NCBI GenBank assembly: GCA_021527695.1
Contig: JAKFAO010000002.1
Location: 2,046,501-2,110,500 of the forward strand
DNA length: 64,000 nucleotides
Origin: Naematelia aurantialba
Lineage: Eukaryota > Basidiomycota > Tremellomycetes > Tremellales > Naemateliaceae
Direction of reading: 5' to 3'
Shown: positions 11,762-22,503 of the stretch, in pieces
Layout: every line of letters starts with the position of its first letter
How positions within the stretch are numbered: position 1 is the first letter of the stretch
The notes under the pieces: generated by a model
What the model was told of the DNA's origin: nothing
What the model saw: only the letters and a program-made list of their open reading frames with translations
Databases searched by the model: none
Program-made: the position numbers and the translations under genes

Positions 11762-14700
11762 ATGACCACCCTGCCGTTCTACATATCCGACACTTCACCC
11801 GTCTTTGACTACATCCCATGTGCTGGGTGCGCCTCGGACGCTTGGGTGTCGGCGTACAAACCCCGTGGAGACGGGTACGACGTGACGTTTCACGAGGCGC
11901 AGGCGGGCGACGCGAGCGTGGCGTTCAACGTCTCTGGTGAGCCGAGTCGTTTACCAGCCTGGGCATGTGAGGAAAGGGAGGGGCTGACGGCTGCAGGATC
12001 GTCCTTCACCGTCCTCACGGGCGACGAGTCGTGCGGAGCGCAGCTCAGCATCAATGGATCTGCATTCTCCGCGTCCTGCGCGAGTGGCGAACTGGGCGCC
12101 GGGGTGCATCGGGCCCAAGTGCGCCCCGCGAACACGTCGACGGGGATGCAGTTCTACGGGGTGTCGGGAACGCTGGCGTTGCCTAAAGGAAGGTATGTGC
12201 AGGGAATATTGGCCGCTCGCGCTGCGGCAGTACTAGGATGTCAGGAGGGGCGGTACTGACGGCTTGGCTTGTAGGTACCAGAATACGACGATCGACGACT
12301 CGGCGGCGTCATTTACCTACGCGGGGACGTGGACGAGGATAACGCAGAGCGGACTGACGGGCGATTCTACCAACGTAACCCTTGCAGCAGGAGGGTACCA
12401 GCAGAACCTGGACGCATTCTACAACCGCACGGTCAGTGTCGGGACCGGCACAGCCAGTGCTGTCAACCTCGCTTTCCAGGGTGAGCACTTTCTGTCCCTT
12501 TCCCCTTTCCGTCTCTGCCTTCCCCCCCACCCGTCGACCTCGTCGTCGCCTTCCCTGTCGCTCCCATTTCCTGTTCCCTTGCCCTGCCCCTTCCCTTTCC
12601 TCGACACCTTCTCCCTCCTCTTCACCTTCTGCCCTCCTTTCCCTCTTTCTTCCTGCCCGTTACTAGCCTGACGTCCGAATGAGAGCCGCGCTAAGATGAA
12701 ATTCCTAGGATCCGGGATATACCTCTTTGGCATGTCTGGGCCAAACGGCGGCGGCGCACAGGTGATCCTGGACGGGCAGATGGTCGCGTCCGTCAACCTC
12801 TCGGTATGTCCGCGGCTTGCGGTTCTTTCAGCATGCAGGCTTCCATCTGCGTAGAGCACGGAGCCTGAAGCAAGAGGAATCAACTAAGAAACGGTTGCTG
12901 ATGGGCATAGAATCCCTGGCTGGCATATTCGTCATTGCTGTACATGCAGGCAGGGCTGGACGGGTCGGTAGCGCACACGTTGACCGTCGAGAGTACCCAG
13001 CCGGAGTCGGAACTTGTCATCGACTATGCTCTGCTGACCAGCACCGCGGCGGCGAGGTAAGCTCCAATACATCTTACACTAACATGATCCCACACGATGA
13101 CATCCGTCCCACTCGCGTCCATCTTTTTTTTTACCTCCCTCTTCATCATCCTTGCTTCTTTATTCATCTATCTTTGCTTTCTCCTCACGGACCGTCCGCT
13201 GATCGCTCTGCGCCGATCTTCTAGTGGCCCAGGCGCACCAGTCATAGTCGGCTCCATCGCCGGCATAGCGGTGGCGCTCCTGTTCGTAGGCGTAGGGATC
13301 TACGTCTTCCTCGTTCGCCGGCGTGTGCGTGCACGCTCCCATGCCTACCACCAAACTTCCTATGCATACAGGGGCGGGTTCGGCAGCGGCGGTCATTCCA
13401 ACCCGGAGACCCATTTTACACCCAGGTCTGGGTACAAGTCCAAGTCTCACTGGGCGTGGTCGTGGTCGAGGCGGAAACTGGTTCCCTGGGCCCCTACACC
13501 ATCAACTGGCTCGGCCATCTCAGAGCTGGTCTTTACGCCAGGCGAGAGCGTCAGACGCAACCGCCGAGGAAGGTCCCGGTCGTCCCGGTCGTCCCGGTCC
13601 AGCGGGCGCTTGGCCACACCCACCATCGACCTGAAGCAGCGTTCGCCGCCGCCAGAGTACCCGGACTACCTGCCGTACCGCGGCCCAGTGGAAGACGTAC
13701 CGCCAGCGATCTTGGCTGCGAATTCGCACGCCGCAGGATGGCTCAAGGCGGCTGTCCAGCCCCCAACGCCGAACTCGACCACGAGTTCACCGCACACTCG
13801 CAGCCCAGTCGCAACACCCCGGATCCCAGTACCGACCCTGATCCCGAAACGGATTCCATCGCCGACGTCGACGTCGACCTCGACGCCATCGACCGCAGTG
13901 TCGGGGGGACGAGCCACACGGCGACCCGCACCGGCAGTCCTGCCCCTGCCCTTGCCCCTTTCGTCGGCGATCATGATGGGGGAGGGCGACACGGCGTACC
14001 CGCCCCGGTCGGCCCTCGAGTCAGAGATCAGCACGCCGTCGACGGCGGCGATGAGCTACGCCCAGGCCTACGGCGCCTGGCGTACCGTCGCGCGTCTGCT
14101 GCCTACCATCCCCCACATCAGCAGCATGCCCAGTGTACCCAGCGTGCCCAGCGTACCCAGCGTTTCCAACGCACCCAGCGTGTTCAGCGTGCCCAGCATG
14201 TCCAGCGTGCCCGGCATTGCCAGCGCGCCGAGCCAGCCTAGCATGAGCACCGAGCCCAGCAACAACGCGCTGCGGTCTTGGTCGACGACGGAGCAGACTG
14301 ACCCGTACGAGCGGGGACGGGGGCTGGATCCGTCCGGCCAGCAGGCGGCAGCATCATCAACCACCACGCAACTGCAGCTCTCGGGGCGAACGACACAGAG
14401 CTCGGGCGCGTCTGCTGGCGCGGGAACAGACGTCAGGACAGCCCGGGGCCAAAGCGCATTCCAAGTTGGTGCCGAGTCCTCTTCTGGCGCAGGGCGCTGG
14501 CCGTTACCTGGTCTCGAAGCGGAACCCGACTCGACATCAGACCCAGAGGCAGACCCAGAGGCAGAACCAGAGGCAGAGGCGGGAGCAGGACCAGGACCAG
14601 GACCAGGACCGGGAGCGGGACCAGAACTAGGACCAGCGGCGGGAGCGGGAGCAGGGATGGGACCATCGGCGTGGCCGTCCCCGTCACTGAGGCGCGGCGT

Positions 14701-15796
14701 GAGCGTCAAGTCAGTCAAGACTGTCCGCTCGTTTTTCTCTGGGTTCTTCAGTTCGAACTCGAACACGAACGGGCACAGCGCGTCGCGGCCCGGGTCTGTG
14801 CCGGGCATGCCGGACATGCCTGACATGCCTGAGCGGCCGGCGCGGCCTCTAGCTGCGGCGCGGCCTGATTCGGGTCTCTTTCCAATCGCTCTTGCTGCGC
14901 CGGTGTCGAGGTGGCCGCCGACGTCGACTTCGACGCCAGCGCCAGCGCCAGTGTGGAGGTCAAAACACCATGCAGGTGGACTCGGTGGTGACGGCAGTGG
15001 CGGTGGTGGTGAAGGTGGCGGCGGGGGACGTGGACTGCACCTGGACCTGACTGGCGACAGTGGCGGCCGCCGTGGCGCCAATCGCCTTGGTGCGCACAAC
15101 GACCTCACCCTTTTGACGCCTGGGACCGGAGCCCGCTTCCCCGCAGGAAAGGTGCCGTGGCTCAATGGGATACTTACGCCCGGGCTCGCGGGCACTCCCG
15201 GGACCGGCTCTAGTCGAGATTGGTTCATCGAGCTCAACCCCAACAGCCCTGCTACGACGTTTACCCCGAGCCGGCCTGCTACCGATTACGAGGTGGGGGT
15301 GGCGGGTGTAGGAGCGGGTGTAGGTGCAGGTGAGGGTGTGGGTGCAGGAACGGGTGTGGGTGCAGGAACGGGTACGGGTGTGGGTGCGGGTACTGGTACG
15401 GGTGCGGGTGCGGGTGCAGGAACGGGTGCGGGTGCGGGTGCAGGTATGGGACGGAGGAGCCGGCCCGCCACTATGAGAGCTGCATCTCGGGGAGAGGCGG
15501 AAGTGGACAGAGGGGAGGCAGCGAGTGTGCGTAGGAGCGACAGCACGAGCCGCGTGAGGAGTGCCGGTGCGCGGTATGCGTCTCTTCTCGGTCCGGTGCC
15601 GTGGCCCCCGTCAGCGTTACCGTCCCCGTCACTGTTACCTCCACCGTCACCATCATCGTCACCGTCACCGTCACCGTCACCGTCACCCTTATCGCCACCG
15701 TCACTGTCTCCATTACGTGCTGGCTCTGTCTCGTATCCCCAGCCGGGGGGCGATACCCGTGTCTCCAGGCGGTCGGGACACAGAGGGTATATCTAG
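11762..15796 (+). CDS. Single-pass membrane protein with two extracellular repeat domains and a long disordered tail
   Basis: Six exons (11762-11936, 11997-12192, 12275-12480, 12709-12803, 12950-13056, 13225-15796) keep frame throughout and give 1116 aa. The N-terminal half has two related segments, FYISDTSPVFDYIPC...W and TTIDDSAASFTYAGTWTRI, with several N-glycosylation sequons. This matches a common basidiomycete architecture of tandem beta-sandwich ectodomains. One transmembrane helix follows, VIVGSIAGIAVALLFVGVGI, then a basic stop-transfer segment (FLVRRRVRAR). The roughly 800-residue cytoplasmic tail is Ser/Pro/Gly-rich with PSVPSVPS and GAGTGAG repeats. No signal peptide is visible on the present start, so an upstream exon is probably missing. 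The intron at 12481-12708 is long and pyrimidine-rich. Function unknown; a wall-sensing or adhesion role would be speculation. Confidence 0.8.
14581..14655. repeat. GGAGCAGGACCAGGA low-complexity repeat in the membrane-protein tail
   Basis: GGACCA/GGAGCG hexamer variants encode a run of alternating Gly with Ala or Pro. A second Gly-Ala/Gly-Thr/Gly-Val tract lies at 15296-15447 and a CCGTCA run at about 15643-15690 (Pro-Ser). All are inside the coding frame. Confidence 0.7.
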
Positions 15797-16072
15797 TGCC
15801 GCGCGCAGCTACAGATAAATTCGTACATGCAGCCATTGAGCCGGTTTATATTAATTGAGCGACACATGCTATTTTTACAAGACTACAAGACTTCTGATAC
15901 AATCCTGCTCCCAGCCAACGCAATAGCTTCCAGCCAACACAGCTCCCAGCCCGAGTTCCTGGTCGACGACGCCCGAAACACGTCGCCACTCTGGCGCTGC
16001 ACCACGCCACGCACCCCGTGTTCCATCAAAACGTCTCTGCGTACGGTCTTCATGCACCCATCAGCCACCAAG

Positions 16073-17059
16073 TCAAGCATTTCCCAAAGCCGACACGACG
16101 TACCGCAGATCCAGCTCTTGCGTCCACGCCGAGCGCGGCTGGTTGATCAGTGCCAGGTAAGTCTGCATGGTCAGCTGTGCTGTCGCTGTCGCTGGTGCTG
16201 GTGCTGCTTCTGCAAGACTGAGATACGTACTTGGGCAATATCGTCTGGCCTTAGTCGCTGGGGCGCGTCAGTGCGAGCCTTGAAGCAATTCTCTTCTCGA
16301 CTCACCGTGTCCTCGCCTGCCTCGCCCATCATCCCCTTGACCCTGTCGGTATCGATGATGCCGTCCACGACGACGTGCGCCACGTGCACGCCCTTGGGGC
16401 CAAACTCGCGTGCGAGCGACTGCGCGAGCGCGCGCCGCGCAAACATTGGCGGCGCCATGGTGCTGAACTGTGCGCCGGAGCGGAGGGACATGGTCGCGCC
16501 TGTGAAGAGGAGCGAGCCGCGGGTCTTGGTTTCTGCGTGCGGAGGCGCGTCGAGCAGGAGGGGAAGCACGGTCTGGGAGAAGTGGAAGGCTGCAACGCTG
16601 AGTGGGTCAGCCTGCGCGGTGTTTGCGTCTCGGCCACACCACGTCTCAGCCAGCATCACAAAATCGCGAGTGCCGTCGATGTCTCGGTCTCGGTCTCGGC
16701 GACGCTATATGCACTCACACGCTCGTCTCGACATTCGCGCGGAGATCCTCGACCTTTTGGTCGAGAAAGCTCCCCGGGCTCCACCCTGCCCCACCCGTAT
16801 TGAACACCCCGACATCGACGTGCCCGTCTGGCCACTTGCGCTTCATCGCCTCGAGCGCCGCTTCCAGCGTGTCGCGCGAGCCGTCCGACGAGCATGCCAG
16901 CAGCTTGTCGTCGGGCACTTGTCCGAGGTGGAGTTTTGCCAGCGACGCAGGCATCGACCGCGAGAGGAGCAGGAGCGAGTGGGTCGGAAGCAGCGCGCGG
17001 GCGATCGCAGCGCCGAGACCGGCGCCGGCGCCAATGATGATGGCGATGCGGGGGGCCAT
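16073..17059 (-). CDS. Short-chain dehydrogenase/reductase (SDR)
   Basis: Exons 17059-16719, 16597-16306, 16257-16231 and 16162-16073 total 750 nt, 249 aa. It begins MAPRIAIIIGAGAGLGAAIA, the Gly-rich Rossmann motif for NAD(P)H. The next elements are a DVGVFNTGGAG strand, NVETSVVAAFHFSQ, LLFTGATMSLRSG and MAPPMFARRALAQSLAREFG. The classical SDR catalytic YxxxK is not evident: the MAPPMFARRAL region stands where the Tyr/Lys pair usually sits, so activity may differ or be lost. The third exon is only 27 nt (RLRPDDIAQ) and is needed to reach the ending YLALINQPRSAWTQELDLR. The exon 2 acceptor was chosen by phase (GTC split). Substrate unknown. Confidence 0.85.
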
Positions 17060-17479
17060 GCTAGCTAGCTAGACCTGCCACGACCTGTAGGTTCCTTGCT
17101 GGTCCTTGGTGGTTGCTGCTTGCAATGACGTTCTTGCTCAGCGACGAGTAGTGGCTACAGGCCGTGCCCGCCGGCCCTGGGGCTCCTCGACGAATATACC
17201 AGCTGCGTGCGGGAATGCCGGAGAGTCACGATCCCGCATTAACGTGATCGACCTCCACCGGCAATCGAGCAGTGATACGGCCAGTCCTCCCTAATCCCAC
17301 GTCACTGTTTCCTCGCTCTCTACGTGACGAGAAAGCGGTGACGGTGCCTGGAATCTCCGTTTCACCTCGCGTCGAGGGAAAGAAAAGTCTGGACACGTGC
17401 CTAGAATGTCTCGCCTGTGTGTGTTTTTTGTTCTCGTCGCGAGATCCACACGGAGCAAACAGAGAGTCACACAAGCGAT

Positions 17480-17480
<1 letters not shown>

Positions 17481-17537
<57 letters not shown>
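17481..17537. repeat. (CA)n microsatellite, about 28 units
   Basis: A perfect CA run of 57 nt in the intergenic region. Frames reading poly-His/Thr or poly-Cys/Val through it are artefacts. Confidence 0.97.
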
Positions 17538-17539
<2 letters not shown>

Positions 17540-18254
17540 ACTCTGGGAAAGAAACAGACACAGAAAAAAGTAGAGCGCAGAGAGAGAAGCGGCAAGGGAC
17601 GCATCGAGCAGCCGCGTTTCAGCTGAAACCTTGGCGCTGCGCATGTGTCGGCGACAACAACGCCAGGCATCATGACACGTTTGGGGGACGCTGCTCGAGA
17701 TCGTCGCCCTCCCGCGACGTACACAAACCATCTCCCCACACCTGTATGCATCCCACTGCCCTCAACGGCTGGCTTGTTCATCACGCATCATTGTCGATGC
17801 TTGCACTTGTTGTTTGAACAGTCAGAGTGAAACCCCGGCTGCGCATCCTTCCCTGAAAATCATCATTCACACTTTCGTCGCGTCGACGCAAAACCTCCAC
17901 CCTTGACCAGCTTGGCACCTTCCCTGCGTCTGCCTCCCTGCATCTGCCACACAGTCACACCTGGCATCTCACCCCGTCAAATCCCAGGCTCCACAGTCAG
18001 CGAGCCCCGCCTCGCACGTTCAGTCATTCACCCAAGACGGTGTCGACGGCTCGTTGTATCGCACCATCATCTCCCGGCTTGACGCCGTTCATCCTACTTC
18101 TACCCCTCGTCCCCATCATCCCCCTTGGCGTCCCCTCGTTGATCGAGCTGAACGACATCTCTCATCTCCTTCGACCCCTGGAGATCCCCAGCCAACGGAC
18201 TCGTTGATCGAGCACACCAGCCCACGCCCGGTTCTGCAGGCCAGACCGCCCTCG

Positions 18255-18289
18255 CATCTCCCATCTCCCATCTCCCATCTCCCATCTCC
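18255..18289. repeat. CATCTCC heptamer repeat, 5 units
   Basis: Five exact tandem copies of CATCTCC about 220 nt upstream of the aspartic protease start, within a generally pyrimidine-rich leader. Confidence 0.9.
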
Positions 18290-18509
18290 ATTGCATCCAA
18301 AGGCGAGTCCACGTCTCGCTCCTTTGTCCCCCAACTGCGAGTTTAGCTCACGAAACGCAGATTACCTGCTCCTTTCTCCCCGACACAGCGCCGGCCGCCC
18401 CAACTCAATCCTCCGCCTGTGTATCCGTTGGCCGACGACCAACTTCTGACATCTAGACGGCGTATCAAGAGCTGCATCGCCACAAAGTCCCCATCTTGCC
18501 GAACCTACC

Positions 18510-20612
18510 ATGTTCTCCTTCATCCCGCTGCTCCTACTCCCGCTCGCCCTGGCGGTGCCCTCCCCCAATGCCGCCGCTGCGGCCGAACCCAATCCCTACC
18601 CCGCTCCATTCGCAGTCTACCTCCCGAAATCGCAAGCCTCACCATCAGCGGCAGCATCGACCTCGAAGCGCGGCCACACAATGCCCCTCTCCCACACCAA
18701 GACGTCCAAGCGGCGCGCAGCACACGTGGCACAGTCCCTCCAGGAGGCTCGGCAGCTCGCGCGGTCCCGCAAGCACGGTCAGCGACGCGCGCACCCTCGA
18801 ACGCTAGAGGAACGCGATGTGGATCAGACGTGGCTGTTGCGTGAGGCGGCAAAGGTGGACGCTCGATACAACGCAGGCTCAGGCAGGTTCGCGTCGCTTC
18901 TCGCGCAGGAACTGAGCAAGCGGGCGGGCACTGTTCAACTGGCGAACCATGACCTCGATGGAAGTTATTCGGGTTCGATCCAGGTCGGGTAAGTCCCTGT
19001 CGATGCTCTTCCAGCCTGGTGTGATTTGGGGAGCCTCCTGACGTGCCCAGTACACCCGCACAGGACTTTGATGTCATCCTCGACACTGGCTCGTCGGACC
19101 TGTGGCTCGCCAGTGCGGGCTGCACGACCTGCAGCGGGATGTCCCAGTACGATGGCTCCAAGTCGACAACGTTTGCAAAGTGAGTAGTCTCGCGACCGAA
19201 CCTCCAGACGCTTGGCTGACTGGATGGCCGCAGCCTCAGCACGTCGTTTTCCATCCAGTACGGGTCTGGCGAAGCCGCCGGTGTGCTTGCGCAGGATCTC
19301 GTCACCATGGGTGACTACTCCGTCGCCTCGCAGACGTTCGCCACATGCTCGACCGTCTCTTCAGGCCTCATCTCAAACAGCGTGAGCGGGATCATGGGGC
19401 TCAGCTGGGAGAGCTTGGCGTATTCCCATGGTAGGCTGCCTCGATCCATGACTTGTCAAGTTTTGACGCTGATATGTCAGCCGTCCCTTGGTGGATGACG
19501 TTGGTGGAGAGCTCGACCTGGAGTGAACCTCTCTTCTCGTTCCAGCTCAGCCGGTATCGTGATGTCGCGAACGCATCGTCTCTCGAGGCAGATGGTGGGA
19601 CCGCGACGTTCGGGTTCCTGGGTGAGTTTGTCGCGCTTGTGCATTGGCTTCTGAGCTCATGGACCAGACTCGTCCTTGTACTCTGGCGATATCACCTATG
19701 TCTCGGTCTCATCTGACCCCGAGTACTGGCAGATCCCCATGGACAGTGAGTTGTCTGCACATGGTCGCGGTGCTTGCTGACGGCGTGCAAGGCATGACGA
19801 TGCAGGGCACGACCATCTCGATCACTGGCTCGACATCGGCGGCCATCGACACTGGCACGACGCTGATAGGCGGCCCTGCGACCATCATCGCGGCAATCTA
19901 CGCTGCTATCCCGGGCTCGCAGCAGATGACGGGCTCGTATGCCAACTACTACGAGTACCCGTGCACGACGGCCATCGACTTTGAGCTGACCTTTGGCGGC
20001 TTCGCCATCAAGATCACCGACGCCGACTTCAACCTCGGCCGCTACAGTACCGACGAGAGCATGTGCACTGGTGCGGCGTTTGTCCAGGTGTTGCCGACGG
20101 GTAGCCCGATCCAGTGGATCATCGGCGACACGGCGCTGAAGAACGTGTATTCGGTGTACCGCTACAGCCCGGCGGCGGTCGGGTTTGCCGCCCTCGCGAC
20201 GTCGGTCACCAGCGCCGCCGTGTCGGCCAGCACGACGGTCCCGGTCCTCACGACGCTGGCGAGCAGCGGCGGCAGTGGCAGCGGCAGTGTCTCGAGCAAC
20301 TCGAGTGCGCTGACGCTGCCGACCAACGGGACGTTGCCGACCTCGACCGCACACAACGCCACGTCGGGCGCGGGGGGCGCGAGTCGCAGCGCGAGCTCGG
20401 GTGCAGGCGCATCGGCCACCGAAGTGCCATACGTCGTCGTCACTGCTACGGCGACGGGGTCGTCGACCGATGTGGCGTCGGGCGTGCCGGGCGCAGCGGC
20501 GGCGGCGACCGCGGCGTCGTCGTCGGCCGGGGGGCCAGCGCGTGTGGTTTCCGCGCTATTGTGCGGTCTGGGTCTGGGCGTCGCTGCGTTGGCGTTGGCG
20601 TTGGCGGCGTGA
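18510..20612 (+). CDS. Secreted/GPI-anchored pepsin-family aspartic protease
   Basis: Exons 18510-18988, 19051-19179, 19234-19430, 19481-19621, 19668-19745 and 19792-20612 give 614 aa with all phases consistent. An N-terminal signal peptide (MFSFIPLLLLPLALAVPSP) is followed by a basic propeptide with KR and RR sites. The A1 catalytic motifs are both intact: VILDTGSSDLWLAS with the first Asp and AAIDTGTTLIGGP with the second. Also visible are the flap-like FSIQYGSGEAAG and the family's SGIMGLSWESLA. The C-terminus is a Ser/Thr/Ala/Gly-rich stalk ending in a hydrophobic tail (CGLGLGVAALALALAA), the layout of a GPI-anchored yapsin-like enzyme. Site of action at cell wall or outer membrane is inferred. 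Divergent from the SDR gene. Confidence 0.92.
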
Positions 20613-21086
20613 TTGGTTGATGGTTGTCAGTTGTTTCGATGTCAATTGTTTGGATGTCAGTGGATTGGATGTAGTGTCGTTAGTGTTGGAGTGTGGTCAG
20701 TGACCAATGTAGTGGAATCTTGGTAGTTAGACATCATAGGCATGAGCATATCAAGCATGAGCATATTCGAATGAGCACTGTCAAATGAGCGTATTCGGAT
20801 GGAACGTTTGGGTTGAACGGATCTCAGGAGCGTTGAATTGGCAAGCTGGGTGTCGGCTCTTTGATTCCTCCTGTGTCTTTATTTGCTTCCTCTGCTGCGT
20901 CTTCCGATTTCTTCCTCGATGCCTTGCTGTATCTGTTGGCCTTTCTTACTCGATGACCTGTTTCTACCTGTTGACCTTTCCTTTACTGGATCATCTGGTT
21001 TACTTGACGACCTTTCTTTACTTGACGACCTGTTCTTACTGGACGACCTTGCCTTACTGCTCTTGTGCCGGCTGTCACGCGCACAC

Positions 21087-21140
21087 ATGTCGGCCTTTGT
21101 GCGCATGTCGGCCTTTGTGCGCATGTCGGCCTTTGTGCGC
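21087..21140. repeat. 18-nt tandem repeat, 3 copies
   Basis: Three exact copies of an 18-nt unit (ATGTCGGCCTTTGTGCGC) followed by a degenerate fourth. The unit length is a multiple of 3, so frames stay open through it on both strands. Confidence 0.93.
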
Positions 21141-21387
21141 ATGTCTGCCTTGGCAGCACCGTGTCCTGGCGGCTGCACGTGTCCTCGCGCCTGTCCTTGA
21201 CGCGACGACGCTGCCGCTGCCGCTGCCACGGGAGCCCCGACATGCCTGGGGCCGGTGCACGACGGCTGGTGTCCACAGCAGCGTGTTGTGCTCTGCAGCC
21301 TGTGTGCTCTGCACCCCGTGTGCACACCAGCCGTGGTCCTTCCAAAGGCAGCCGACATGTCCTTCAAGGTGGCGTCCTTGGTCTCTC

Positions 21388-21510
21388 TTCCCTTGACGCC
21401 TTGACGCCTTGACGCCTTGATGGTGCTGATGGCTTGATGCTTGATGCCTTGACGCCTTGACGCCTTGACGCCTTGATGGTGCTGATGGCTTGATGCTTGA
21501 TGCCTTGGTG
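21388..21510. repeat. Nested TTGACGCC / TTGATGGTGCTGATGG repeat
   Basis: A higher-order repeat: a block of about 58 nt made of three or four GACGCCTT units, then GATGGTGCTGATGGCTTGATG, occurs twice in direct order (near 21395 and 21453), with degenerate TTGATGC units continuing to about 21600. Confidence 0.85.
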
Positions 21511-22503
21511 GCTTCATTCTCTTGTGCGGCTGATGCCATGACGCCGTGTGCATTGACGCTTGATGCATTGACGCTGGACGCATCGACGCTGGACGCCTTG
21601 ATGCGGCTGACGGGAGAAGACACGCCCTCGTGAATTGCCATGCCCGGCGCACACTGATCCGTCCTTCTGAGTGCGGGCCAAGCTGTGATGCCGTACCGTA
21701 CGAGCAGCGCAGAATGACACCGCCAAAGCCCCCCGTTGAGTGTTGAGTTGAACTCTTCCCGTCGTCCCCTCTCGCCTCTCTCGGCCTTCTGGCCATCTGA
21801 CCTCTCTCGTTTGAACTCCCCCATCCCTTCTTCCTCTTGTCTCTCGCGTCTCGGTCTTCGTCTTGTCTCTCGCGTTTCCGTCGCGTGTGCGGAGCAAGAG
21901 AGGGGTCGAGACCGACACACTGACTGCCCCGTAGGATCGGGCGGTAACTAACGACTGAGGAGGGGAGTCACGGATACAGGAGAGCACGGCCGCGAGAACC
22001 CAACCCGAGGCAAACCCGAGGCAAACCCGAGGCAGAAGGCAGATTCGCAACTCGAGATCGGTGGATGCAAGTCGGGTCAGACAGCAAGGAAGAAGAAAGT
22101 CAAGAACTAGGCGTGTCGAGTCGTTACCTGTTCGACCAGCCGAGGGCCAGCCCCGTCGCCAGCCAGCCAGTCCATATTGCAACTGCGCAAACATCCAAGG
22201 CGTAGCCGTCGGCGCGGGGTGTGGCGCAGACCCGGCGCCGACCACGCGCACAGGTAGAAGTCCGAGCCCCCGAGTCCGAGCACGAGCACGAGCACGAGCG
22301 CGAGCACCGGGGCTGGCTGTGTTGGGTCGGGTCGGTGGCGCTTGCTGTTGCTGTCAATACGTCTTTCAAGTTGTCATCCGATCGGCGAGACCAAACACGA
22401 AGCTCGAGACCAAACACGAAGTACGAAAGCAGTGTGCAGCGACGGAATCGACCCAGGCGGCAAGCTCGACTGCTGTGCTTGCGGCAGCATCGAGCGACCC
22501 ATT

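Larger units (their letters stand above)
17060..18509. promoter_or_regulatory. Divergent promoter region between SDR and aspartic protease
   Basis: 1.45 kb between divergent genes with no supportable ORF. It holds a long CA dinucleotide tract, a CATCTCC heptamer array, and pyrimidine-rich sequence leading to the protease start, typical of fungal promoters and leaders. Confidence 0.55.
20613..22503. other. Repeat-rich intergenic region
   Basis: 1.9 kb without a gene I can support. Long frames on both strands exist only because of short tandem repeats (TTACTGGACGACCT-like, ATGTCGGCCTTTGTGCGC, TTGACGCC); they overlap one another, use no splice logic and match nothing I recognise. The last 500 nt should contain the promoter of the following plus-strand gene. 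Confidence 0.5.

Noticed and set aside
17272..17817. ORFs with His-Thr and Cys-Val runs
   Set aside because: Generated by the CA dinucleotide repeat in an intergenic region; no conserved flanks.
20879..21920. Lys/Arg/Ser-rich minus-strand protein genes
   Set aside because: Overlapping frames arise from tandem repeats; no splice logic or recognisable domain.
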